From the NCBI RefSeq assembly GCF_036263595.1, contig NZ_DATAGQ010000167.1:15690-79689 (forward strand): a stretch of 64,000 bases of DNA. The letters run 5' to 3'. Each line of letters starts with the position of its first letter. Position 1 is the first letter of the stretch. Origin of the DNA: Geminicoccus sp036263595 (GTDB lineage Bacteria > Pseudomonadota > Alphaproteobacteria > Geminicoccales > Geminicoccaceae). Below, piece after piece: positions 41,767 through 49,518 of the stretch. Below the pieces are notes generated by a model, which was not told the origin of the DNA, did not search any database, and saw only the letters and a list, made by a program, of their open reading frames with translations. The translations under genes were made by a program, and so were the position numbers.

Positions 41767-42831
41767 TCAGCTCCCGGCCGGTAGTTCGCGAGCGGTCAGG
41801 GCGGCGGGGACAGGCCTGCCCTTGGACCGCGGCAGCTTCAGTTCCTTCGACCTTGTCAGTCCCTGCGGCATGAAGATCAGGATCAGCGCCATGCCGACGC
41901 CGAGTGCGATCTCCTGCGAGCCCTCGGGCAGGCCAAAGACGGATTCACCGACGGTCACGCCGGCTTCCAGGTAGCGGAAGAACTCGACGAACACCGTAAC
42001 GGCGAACACGCCGACGACCGCGCCGGTGATGCTGCCCATGCCGCCGATGATCAGCATCGCCAGCGTCACGAAGGTGAGCTGCAGATAGAACATGTCGACG
42101 GTGACCACGCCCAGGAACTGCGCATAGAGCGTGCCGCCCAGGCCTACCACGAAGGCGGACAGGACGAAGGCGGCAAGGCGCACCCGCACGATGCTCACGC
42201 CGGACGCGCGCGCGGCCACCGGGTCGTCGCGGGTCGCGCGCAGCATCAGGCCCATGCGCGAGTTCTTGAACCAGAAGGCCAGCACGATCGCGATCAGGGC
42301 GAAGGCCAGGCCGATCCATGGGTCGACCACGGTCGGGATGCCGATGATCGAGGAGACGCCGGCCGTCACCGTGTCCCAGTTCGAGTAGACGTTGTTGACG
42401 ATCGCCAGGAAGGCGAAGGTCGCAATCGAGGCGGCGATGCCGGACAGGCGCAGGATGACGGCGCCGAACACCAGCGCCACGGCGGCCGCCAGCACCGCAC
42501 CCCCGCCGACTGCGGCCAGGAACGGGTACTGGTTCTCCTGCAGGAACATCGGCAGGCCCGTCAGCATCAGCTGCTTCCACATGGGATTGCAGGTGGCCCA
42601 GGCGGCTGCATAGGCGGCGATGCACATGAAGCCGATATGGCCGAACGAGACCACGCCTGAGTTCCCGATGAAGATCGAGATGCCGACCACGACTGTCAGG
42701 CGGATCAGGGCCTCGGTCACGGTCAGCTGGGCCTCGTCCCCGCCGACCAGGGTGACGAGCGCGGCCACCGCGGCCACCACGGCCAGCAGCAGGAGGAGGG
42801 GCAGGATGCGGCGGATGGGCGTCTCGGTCAT
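41767..42831 (-). CDS. livM: Branched-chain amino acid-type ABC permease LivM
   Basis: A 354-residue permease of the LivM class with about ten hydrophobic helices. Conserved pieces are VTEALIRLTVVVGISIFIGN, SGVVSFGHIGFMCIAAYAAA, the EAA-like loop LRATRDDPVAARASGVSIVR, and TFVTLAMLIIGGMGSITGAV. It forms the import channel with LivH. Its start overlaps livH by four bases. Liv-type importers take up amino acids, amides and urea as well as branched-chain amino acids, so the regulon context makes an amide or ureide substrate plausible. Confidence 0.9.
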   Translation of the reverse strand: MTETPIRRILPLLLLLAVVAAVAALVTLVGGDEAQLTVTEALIRLTVVVGISIFIGNSGVVSFGHIGFMCIAAYAAAWATCNPMWKQLMLTGLPMFLQENQYPFLAAVGGGAVLAAAVALVFGAVILRLSGIAASIATFAFLAIVNNVYSNWDTVTAGVSSIIGIPTVVDPWIGLAFALIAIVLAFWFKNSRMGLMLRATRDDPVAARASGVSIVRVRLAAFVLSAFVVGLGGTLYAQFLGVVTVDMFYLQLTFVTLAMLIIGGMGSITGAVVGVFAVTVFVEFFRYLEAGVTVGESVFGLPEGSQEIALGVGMALILIFMPQGLTRSKELKLPRSKGRPVPAALTARELPAGS

Positions 42832-43745
42832 ACCCGCTCCACGAGGGCTTTGGTGGGGATGAGGCCGCTCGGGCGGACGAGCAGCATCAGGATCACGATC
42901 CCGAACACGAAGGAGTCCCGGAACGGCCGGAGCTCGTCCGGAAGGTAGGCCTGGAGGAACACGGACGCGAACGCGACCGCGAACCCGCCCGTGGCCGCCC
43001 CGACCAGGCTGCCCATGCCGCCGACCACCGTCGCGATGAACGCGAACAGCATGAGCGGCACGCCCATGGTCTGGCTGAGCGTGCCGACCTGGGACAGGAG
43101 CAGGAGGGAGGCCACCGCGGCCAGCACGCCCGAGAGCGCGAAGGCCAGACCAATCACGAGGTTGCCGCGCACGCCGAGATAGCGCGCCATCCGGAAGTCC
43201 TCGGCAGCCGCGCGCATCTGGATGCCGAGCGAGGTCCGCTTGAGCAGGAGCGTCAGCCCGCCCATCAGGACCAGCGTCGCCAGGATCGTCACGATCTGCA
43301 GGAGCGGGATCCGCACCTCGCCCATCTGCAGCTGGTAGTTCAGGTTCGACCAGAGATCGACGCTCTTGGGCCTGGAGCCGTAGAACATCAGGATGACGTT
43401 CTGGATCACGAAGCTCACTGCGAAGGACGCGATCATGAGCGTCGACGGGTCGGCCCGGCGCACGTGGCGGAACACGAGGAAGTCCGAGGCCAGCGCCGCC
43501 ACGACGACGACCACTGCCACGGCGGCGATCACCAGGAACCAGGGCCAGTTGCCGATGAACAGCGTTGCCACCGCTTCGGTGGAGGGGATGATCAGCGCGT
43601 AGGCGCCAAGCGTGATCAGGTCGCCATAGGCGAAGTTGATCAGCCGCAGGATGCCGAACAGGAGGCCGATGCCGAGGGCTGCCAGCGCGTAGAGGCTGCC
43701 GAGCGACAAGGCGTCGATGAAGGTCTGGGCAAAATTGATCATCAC
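42828..43745 (-). CDS. livH: Branched-chain amino acid-type ABC permease LivH
   Basis: A 305-residue permease of the LivH class with about eight membrane helices. The N-terminal FIDALSLGSLYALAALGIGL and LRLINFAYGDLITLGAYALI are family hallmarks. The EAA-like loop is MRAAAEDFRMARYLGVRGNL, and TVVGGMGSLVGAATGGFAVA lies near the end. The protein can start at the first or second Met. Its gene overlaps both livF and livM by about four bases. Confidence 0.9.
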   Translation of the reverse strand: MMINFAQTFIDALSLGSLYALAALGIGLLFGILRLINFAYGDLITLGAYALIIPSTEAVATLFIGNWPWFLVIAAVAVVVVVAALASDFLVFRHVRRADPSTLMIASFAVSFVIQNVILMFYGSRPKSVDLWSNLNYQLQMGEVRIPLLQIVTILATLVLMGGLTLLLKRTSLGIQMRAAAEDFRMARYLGVRGNLVIGLAFALSGVLAAVASLLLLSQVGTLSQTMGVPLMLFAFIATVVGGMGSLVGAATGGFAVAFASVFLQAYLPDELRPFRDSFVFGIVILMLLVRPSGLIPTKALVERV

Positions 43746-44485
43746 ATGGCCTCGCTCAGGGCCGGTGCCGGATGGTCGTCGAAACCGAAATAGGCGCGCG
43801 TGATCGCTTCGCCGTCCTGCAGCTCGCCCGTGGGGCCTTCCAGCTGGATCCGGCCGTTGCGCAGGACGTAGATGCGGTCGCTGAACTTGAGCATCCGGTC
43901 GGAGCTCTGCTCGTTGATGAGCATGGTGAGTCCGCGTTCGCGCCGAAGTCCCAGGAGCGCGTCGTACACCGTGTCGACGATCTTCGGCGCCAGGCCCAAA
44001 GACGGCTCGTCGACCATCACCAGCCTTGGCCGCGTCATCAGCGCCCGCGCGATCACCAGCATCTGCTGCTCGCCGCCAGACAGTCGGCCGGCCGGCTGGC
44101 GCCAGCGCTCCTTTAGCCGCGGAAAGTAGCCGAGAAGCAGCTCGCTATCCTTGGATACGTGCCGCCGGTCGCCCATGGCATAGGTACCGATCAGCAGGTT
44201 CTCCTCCACGGTCAGCGTGCCGAACACGTGGCGGCCTTCGGGCACCATCGAGATGCCGAGCCGCGCGATGTTCTCGGGGGCCACGCCGACAAGGTCCTTG
44301 CCGTCGAAGGTGATGCGCCCGCGCCTGGGGGGCACGCCCCCGGCGACGGCCGCCATCAGGGTCGACTTGCCGGCTCCGTTGGGGCCGACCACGCAGACCG
44401 CCTCGCTCTCCCGGACGTTCAGCGAGACGCCGGCCAATGCGGTGGTGCCGCCGTAGGAGACGGCCAGGTCCTGGATCTCCAGCAT
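43742..44485 (-). CDS. livF: Branched-chain amino acid-type ABC ATPase LivF
   Basis: A 247-residue ATPase. Walker A is VGPNGAGKSTLMAAV, the signature is RLSGGEQQMLVIARAL, Walker B is RLVMVDEPSLGLAP, and the switch motif reads LINEQ in place of the usual His context, which is standard for LivF. The start MLEIQDLAVSYGG overlaps the livG stop by one base. It pairs with LivG to energise LivHM. Confidence 0.92.
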   Translation of the reverse strand: MLEIQDLAVSYGGTTALAGVSLNVRESEAVCVVGPNGAGKSTLMAAVAGGVPPRRGRITFDGKDLVGVAPENIARLGISMVPEGRHVFGTLTVEENLLIGTYAMGDRRHVSKDSELLLGYFPRLKERWRQPAGRLSGGEQQMLVIARALMTRPRLVMVDEPSLGLAPKIVDTVYDALLGLRRERGLTMLINEQSSDRMLKFSDRIYVLRNGRIQLEGPTGELQDGEAITRAYFGFDDHPAPALSEAM

Positions 44486-45285
44486 CACGCGTGGTGCTCC
44501 GCCATTTCGAGCTGCTTTTCGCCTTCGCTGCCGAGATAGGCGGCGAGCACCGCCTTGTTGCGCTGGATCTCGGCGGGCGTGCCCTCCGCGATGGTCCGGC
44601 CGCTGTCCAGCACGTGGATCAGGTCGCAGGCCCCCATGACCATGCGCATGTTGTGCTCGATCAGGAGGATGCCGCAGGCGAAGGTCTTGGGGATGGCCGT
44701 GACGATCCGGAGCAGCTCGTCGCATTCCGCATCCGACATGCCGGCCGCCGGCTCGTCGAGCAGGAGGAAGGCCGGCCCCAGCAGGAGGGCGCGGGCGATG
44801 CCGACCCGGCGCTCGTCCGTGTAGGGCAAGGCACCCGCCACCGTGTCCGCCCGGTCGGACAGGCCCAGCCAGTCGACCATCTCCAGCGCCAGCTTGTGGG
44901 CCTGCCGGCGGCTGAGCCCCATGCCCGTGCCGGTCACCTCGACATTCTCCAGCACGGTCAGCCCCTTGAACAGCCGGCCGGCCTGGAAGGTGCGGGCGAC
45001 CCCCTGGTGCCGGAAATGCTCGGCCGTCCATCCGGCGGTGCTGCTGCCGCCCAGCAGGATCCGGCCTTCCGTGGGTGCCTGGAACCCGGTCATGCAGTTG
45101 ACGAGCGTGGTCTTGCCCGCACCGTTCGGGCCGATCAGCCCCAGGATCTTGCTCCGTTCCAGCGACAGGGTGACGTCGCCGATGGCGGTGAGGCCGCCGA
45201 ACCGCACGGAGACGCCCTCGGCGGCGAGCACGGCAGCCTGCGGCTGGTCCACACCGGGCGCGATCGGGGTAGGTCTGCTGATCAT
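44485..45285 (-). CDS. livG: Branched-chain amino acid-type ABC ATPase LivG
   Basis: A ~266-residue ATPase. Walker A is IGPNGAGKTTLVNCM, the signature-like block LPYTDERRVGIARALLLG departs from the common LPYGQQR form, and Walker B is AFLLLDEPAAGM. It leads the livGFHM operon. The start MISRPTPIAP at 45285 is preferred because the earlier ATG 45303 lies only five bases from the operator palindrome, leaving no room for a leader. The operon is divergent from the binding protein at 45499. Confidence 0.88.
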   Translation of the reverse strand: MISRPTPIAPGVDQPQAAVLAAEGVSVRFGGLTAIGDVTLSLERSKILGLIGPNGAGKTTLVNCMTGFQAPTEGRILLGGSSTAGWTAEHFRHQGVARTFQAGRLFKGLTVLENVEVTGTGMGLSRRQAHKLALEMVDWLGLSDRADTVAGALPYTDERRVGIARALLLGPAFLLLDEPAAGMSDAECDELLRIVTAIPKTFACGILLIEHNMRMVMGACDLIHVLDSGRTIAEGTPAEIQRNKAVLAAYLGSEGEKQLEMAEHHA

Positions 45286-45307
45286 TTTGGCATCAGCCCG
45301 CATCTCT

Positions 45308-45317
45308 TGTGATCACA
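45308..45317. promoter_or_regulatory. TGTGATCACA operator, liv divergent region
   Basis: The perfect palindrome lies in the 213 bases between livG (minus) and the binding-protein gene (plus), 23 bases before the livG start. It could repress or activate both. Confidence 0.7.
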
Positions 45318-45498
45318 GTTGATAAGCCCTGGATGGCGCGCCTGTGAAGCCCAGCCTAGGCAGCCGCTTCTCCCGATGCAGCAAGATCCATGCAAATCCC
45401 GAGATTGGGGCATCGGCCGGAGGGGCTGGTATGCCTCTTGCTACCTGTCTGCTGGCGTCCTTTGATCGGAGCGCCCTCATACGGGGTGGGAGATAGGC

Positions 45499-46701
45499 AT
45501 GATCGGTTCGAGATTTCTGGGAGCGGTCGCGTTCGGCGCCGCCCTGACATTGGGTGCGCCGGCGCCGCAGGCGGCCGATGAGATCGTTCTGGGCTTCGCC
45601 GTGGCCGATTCCGGCATGATGAATGCCTATGACAGCGATTCGAAGAAGATGGCGCTGTTGTGGATGGACGAGCAGAACGCCAAGGGCGGCCTGCTCGGCA
45701 AGCAGATGAAGGCCGTCTCGGCCGATACGAAGTCGGATCGCGTCGAGGGAGCGAAGGCCGGCCAGCGGGTCCTGCGCGATGGTGCCGTGCTCGTCTTCGC
45801 CACCTGCGACTACGACTATGGCGCGCCGGCAGCGCTCCAGGCCCAGCAGGCCGGCGTGATCTCCGTGTTCCTGTGCGCCGGCGACCCGAAGGCGGGCGTC
45901 ATGGGCGTCGGTCCCTTCTCCTTCACCTCGTCGAATGCCGCCCAGGTCGAGGGTGCCACCCTCGCCGAGTGGGGCGCAAAGAAGAAGAACTACAAGACCG
46001 CCTACGTCCTGCTCGACGAATCGCTGGAATACAACAAGTCGGCCTGTGCCGGCTTTGACTGGGCCTTCCCCAAGGTCGGCGGCGAGATCGTCGGTCACGA
46101 CGTGTTCAAGGGCAGCGACCCTTCCATTGCCTCGCAGATCACCCGCTTCCGCTCGATCACGGCCGAGAAGCCGGTCGACGTGTTCGTGCTGTGCTCGTCC
46201 ATGCCGGGCGCGGGCAGCGCGCTCCGGCAGATCCGCGGTGCCGGCATCGACCTGCCGGTGTTCGGCTCGCAGTCGATGGACGGCCTGTATTGGCAGGATG
46301 CCGTGCCTGGCCTGAAGGACTTCTACGTCCCGATCCAGGCCTCCTCCTACGGCGACGACCCGCGGCCCGAGGTGAACGAGTTGGCTGAGCGCTTCGCCGC
46401 CAAGTTCGGCGCGCGGCCGGCCAGCCAGTACGCCTTCCCGATCTGGGCCTTCATGGAGCTGTGGGGCAAGGCGGTCGAGAAGGCCGGCACCACCGACGCC
46501 AAGGCCGTGGTGGACGTGATGAACACCTATAAGGACGAGCCCACCCTGCTCGGCCCCAGGACCTTCACGCCCATGCTCCACATCCAGGACCAGCCGCTCG
46601 AGCTGATCGCCGAGGTCGGCGGCGGCCAGGGCAAGGTCATCGACCAGTGGCGCATCTCCGAGCCGGTCCCGCAGGAAGTGCTGTACCGTCTGAAGAAGTG
46701 A
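45499..46701 (+). CDS. Liv-type ABC transporter substrate-binding protein
   Basis: A 400-residue type I periplasmic binding protein with signal peptide (MIGSRFLGAVAFGAALTLGA, cleavage near AADE). The fold is seen in EIVLGFAVADSGMMNAYDSD, KKMALLWMDEQNAKGGLLGK, ATCDYDYGAPAALQAQQAGV and FYVPIQASSYGDDPRPEV. It delivers a small ligand to LivHM. The ligand loops differ from plain Leu/Ile/Val binders, so an amide or ureide is possible. GGGAGATAGGC precedes the ATG. A strong terminator follows its stop, and it is divergent from livG across the operator. Confidence 0.88.
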   Translation: MIGSRFLGAVAFGAALTLGAPAPQAADEIVLGFAVADSGMMNAYDSDSKKMALLWMDEQNAKGGLLGKQMKAVSADTKSDRVEGAKAGQRVLRDGAVLVFATCDYDYGAPAALQAQQAGVISVFLCAGDPKAGVMGVGPFSFTSSNAAQVEGATLAEWGAKKKNYKTAYVLLDESLEYNKSACAGFDWAFPKVGGEIVGHDVFKGSDPSIASQITRFRSITAEKPVDVFVLCSSMPGAGSALRQIRGAGIDLPVFGSQSMDGLYWQDAVPGLKDFYVPIQASSYGDDPRPEVNELAERFAAKFGARPASQYAFPIWAFMELWGKAVEKAGTTDAKAVVDVMNTYKDEPTLLGPRTFTPMLHIQDQPLELIAEVGGGQGKVIDQWRISEPVPQEVLYRLKK

Positions 46702-46726
46702 CCTCTCCGACGCGTTCGTGACACGA

Positions 46727-46762
46727 GGCGTCCCTGCCGCAAGGCAGGGGCGCCTTTTCTTT
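46727..46762 (+). terminator. Rho-independent terminator after binding-protein gene
   Basis: GGCG-TCCCTGCC-GCAA-GGCAGGGG-CGCC followed by TTTTCTTT. The stem is about 12 bp with one mismatch and a GCAA tetraloop. Confidence 0.9.
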
Positions 46763-46820
46763 GCAGCTGCAGCAGACGGCCATCAGGAACGTAGGTTCTT
46801 GCCGACCCGTCCCGTTCGGC

Positions 46821-48353
46821 CTAGCTCGCCGTCACGTACATTGCCTTGATCTTGGCCAGCGAGGGCACGCCCTGCTTGTCCAGCACGAACAGCATGTAGA
46901 AGCCGGGCGTGGCGATCGTGTTCTTGGTGGGCGCCTTGACGCTCAGCACGTTGCCGTCGCGGGTGAACGGCAGCTCCATGAAGCGCTGGTCCATGTTGAA
47001 GCTGTGGGTGACCGAGCCTGTCTTCACCAGGGTCACGCGGCCGACCTTTGCGCCGTCGTCGACGGTGAGCGTGAAGTCCGTCCCGACCTTCAGGCTGCTG
47101 GGCGAGGCCAGGATGCGTGGGCGACGCAGGCGCTGGCCATCGGCGCGGAACATGTAGGGCGGGTAGTAGAGTTCCACGTTGGTGTTGGTCTGCGGGCCCG
47201 GCGCCCCGCCGCCGCCGACCAGTACCGAGCCGTCGTAGAGCAGGATCGCCGTCGAGTGGTAGAGCCGCGCTTTGCCCGAACTGGTGGAAGCGCCCTGGGT
47301 CCAGCGCTCCGTGGCCGGGTCCCAGATCAGCGCCTTGCTGTTGACGCCGGTGAGCTTGTTGGACGCGAGCGAGCCGCCGGTCACCACCACCTTGCCGTCC
47401 GGCAGGATCGTGGCCGTGCTCCAGTGAAGGCCATAGGGCAGCTTCTCGACGGACTTCACCACCGGGCTGGAACCATTGATGTCGATCGTCGCCAAGTTGG
47501 CGCTGGCCACGCTGCTCGTCGGCCCGCCGCCGACCCGCAGGATCTTGCCCGGCGCGTACATGGCCTCGGTCGACTTGGTGCCGAACGAGCCCGGCATGGT
47601 GCCGGCCGAGGTGAACTTTCCTGTCCCCCGCCAGTCGACATAGTACATGGCATTGTTCGAGACGCCGAAGATCCGGCCGTCCGGCGCCACCCAGTTGCGC
47701 GGGTAGGACCAGTGCACGCTGCTTGTGGCCGCACCGGTCAGGAGCCGGAACTTGCCGCCGCGCGAGCGGACCTCCGGGAAGTCGCCGCCCTGGTCGCCGC
47801 CTTGGATGTAGACCTCGCCGTTGGGCAGGCTGGTCGTCGTTGCGTACCAGCGCACCCGGTTCATGTCCGCACCTTTGACCAGGGTCTTGTCGGCGTTCCG
47901 CAGGACCGTGGAGCTGGCGACGCCGATATTGTCCACGTCGTCGCCGACACCGGAATCACCGCCGGCGATCAGGATGTCTCCACTTTGGGGCATCAGGACC
48001 TGGGCGCTGCAGAAGATGTTGGTATTGGTGCCGTTCGGCAGGGTCAGGTGGTCACCGTTCAGCCCGTCCGAGGGCTTCCAGATGTCGTAGATGAAGTAGC
48101 CCGATGAGCGACCGGCAGCATTGGTGCCATAGCTCATGATCCGGCCGTCGCGGGTCATCACCATGTGGATCGGAATGAGAGGCCATGGGGCCAGTGCCGA
48201 CCAGGCGCCGACCGTGCTGCGAGGGTCGGGCACGGTAGCGGCCGGAGCCTCCGTGCTGAGCCCAGCGATCGTGATACTAAGTCCCAGAATTTGAGCGAGC
48301 GACTGGAGGCGGCCGATCAGCGGCCAGCGGAAATCTGGCGGTAGCATGTTCAT
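46821..48353 (-). CDS. Copper radical oxidase (galactose/glyoxal oxidase type)
   Basis: A 510-residue exported beta-propeller oxidase with a C-terminal DUF1929 domain. By comparison with galactose oxidase all cofactor residues are present: Cys115 in TNIFCSAQVLMPQSGDIL and Tyr170 in RVRWYATTTSLPNG for the thioether radical, axial Tyr365 and His366 in KARLYHSTAILLYDGSV, and His450 in GSVTHSFNMDQRF. An N-terminal hydrophobic segment (LQSLAQILGLSITIAG) suggests export. Such enzymes oxidise primary alcohols or aldehydes to release H2O2, and GlxA-type copies act in glycan deposition in Streptomyces. It stands alone with an AT-rich upstream region. Confidence 0.85.
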   Translation of the reverse strand: MNMLPPDFRWPLIGRLQSLAQILGLSITIAGLSTEAPAATVPDPRSTVGAWSALAPWPLIPIHMVMTRDGRIMSYGTNAAGRSSGYFIYDIWKPSDGLNGDHLTLPNGTNTNIFCSAQVLMPQSGDILIAGGDSGVGDDVDNIGVASSTVLRNADKTLVKGADMNRVRWYATTTSLPNGEVYIQGGDQGGDFPEVRSRGGKFRLLTGAATSSVHWSYPRNWVAPDGRIFGVSNNAMYYVDWRGTGKFTSAGTMPGSFGTKSTEAMYAPGKILRVGGGPTSSVASANLATIDINGSSPVVKSVEKLPYGLHWSTATILPDGKVVVTGGSLASNKLTGVNSKALIWDPATERWTQGASTSSGKARLYHSTAILLYDGSVLVGGGGAPGPQTNTNVELYYPPYMFRADGQRLRRPRILASPSSLKVGTDFTLTVDDGAKVGRVTLVKTGSVTHSFNMDQRFMELPFTRDGNVLSVKAPTKNTIATPGFYMLFVLDKQGVPSLAKIKAMYVTAS

Positions 48354-48732
48354 AGCAATCTAGAAGTCGAAAATGACGTTCGAAATATACACCTAAGAGG
48401 TGAACATTTGCCGCGGGATTAGTCAATCGCCGATGTGGCACAAACCAGATGCAAAGCATGGCATTCGGGTGTTTTTAGATAAGAGTGGTTCTGCCAAAAG
48501 AACAGAAATCAATCCTGATATATTTATGGGCTCTCGGAGATGGCAGAATTGCATTTTAGTTCTGCGAGACTTCTTTATCATTTTGCTGAACATTTTTCCG
48601 TGCCAGCAAATGAAACCGAAAAGAACGCGCAGCCATCACGCGTAGAAATGCCAATAAGAATATCTTCCTTTAAATGCGCTACGTATCCTGCTATGCTGAC
48701 AGCCTCAGCCCTTTGCCGTGCAGGTCGCCGTG
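48354..48732. other. AT-rich intergenic region
   Basis: This 379-base stretch is much richer in A and T than the rest of the window (for example GATATATTTATGG, CATTTTAGTTCTG and CTTTATCATTTTGC). It separates the divergent copper oxidase gene from the gene at 48733. No coding frame is convincing. It could be foreign DNA, a silencer-bound control region or a strong promoter. Confidence 0.6.
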
Positions 48733-49518
48733 ATGCCCAGTCGCTCCCCAGCCCAGATCGAAGCCTCCCGTCGCAACGGCGCGAAGAGCCGGGGACCAGT
48801 GACCGAGGAGGGCAAGGCGCGCTCGGCGCAGAACGCCCGCTCCTACGGCTTCCGCTCCTCCAGCGTCGGCCTGTTCGACTTGGACGACGAAGAACGGTTC
48901 CGGCAGCTCGAAGCCGGGATCCAGGAGCGCTACCAGCCCACCTGCCCGGTCGAGGCTGCCATCTGCGCGCGCATGACCTTGGCGCTCTGGCGGGCCGAGC
49001 GGGCCGATGCGCTCGAGGCGGAGTACTGGTGCCTTCTGCCGTACGGTGCTTCGAGCGGGACGCCGCTGCGCAGGGCGCGGGTGCTGCATGCCGAGGAAGC
49101 GAACCGTCGTCACGGCCTGCAGACGATCCTGCGCTATCAGGCGGAGGCCATGAACGCGTTCACGCGCGCGGTGCGTGCGCTCACGCTCCTGCGCAAGGAG
49201 AAGGCTGAGCCTGCACCCGAGCCGGCCAACGAGAACCAGCCGGCGGAGCTGCCATCCGCTTGCACGAACGAACCCGAGCCCGCTGAGCCCGAGCCGGCGC
49301 CGGCAGGGGCCGAGCCTCCGGCCGAAGGTCCACCCGCAGCCGCAAAGCCAGAGGCGCCTGCCTCACTCGGCTGGAGTGCCGCAGAGTTTCATGCCTGGAG
49401 CGAGCGCTGTCGCGCCAGGATCGAGCAGTTCGTGGCAGGTCCCGAACTGCCCGATGACACGGACGAACCCGGGCTCAGCCAGCCCAGCCATAGGCGGAGC
49501 GTGCCGCCGTCTCGCTGA
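48733..49518 (+). CDS. Hypothetical protein with SPAQIEASRRNGAKSRGPVT start
   Basis: A 261-residue protein. The start MPSRSPAQIEASRRNGAKS, then a TEEGKARSAQNARSYGF stretch, belongs to a repeated group of short hypothetical proteins found in many copies in some Alphaproteobacteria and Planctomycetes. A helical middle (VEAAICARMTLALWRAERAD) precedes a Pro/Glu/Ala-rich stretch (ACTNEPEPAEPEPAPAGAEP). The C-terminal half also matches the dispersed units near 12540. Function is unknown, with a link to mobile DNA suspected. The last 44 bases overlap the convergent hyuB gene end. Confidence 0.55.
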   Translation: MPSRSPAQIEASRRNGAKSRGPVTEEGKARSAQNARSYGFRSSSVGLFDLDDEERFRQLEAGIQERYQPTCPVEAAICARMTLALWRAERADALEAEYWCLLPYGASSGTPLRRARVLHAEEANRRHGLQTILRYQAEAMNAFTRAVRALTLLRKEKAEPAPEPANENQPAELPSACTNEPEPAEPEPAPAGAEPPAEGPPAAAKPEAPASLGWSAAEFHAWSERCRARIEQFVAGPELPDDTDEPGLSQPSHRRSVPPSR

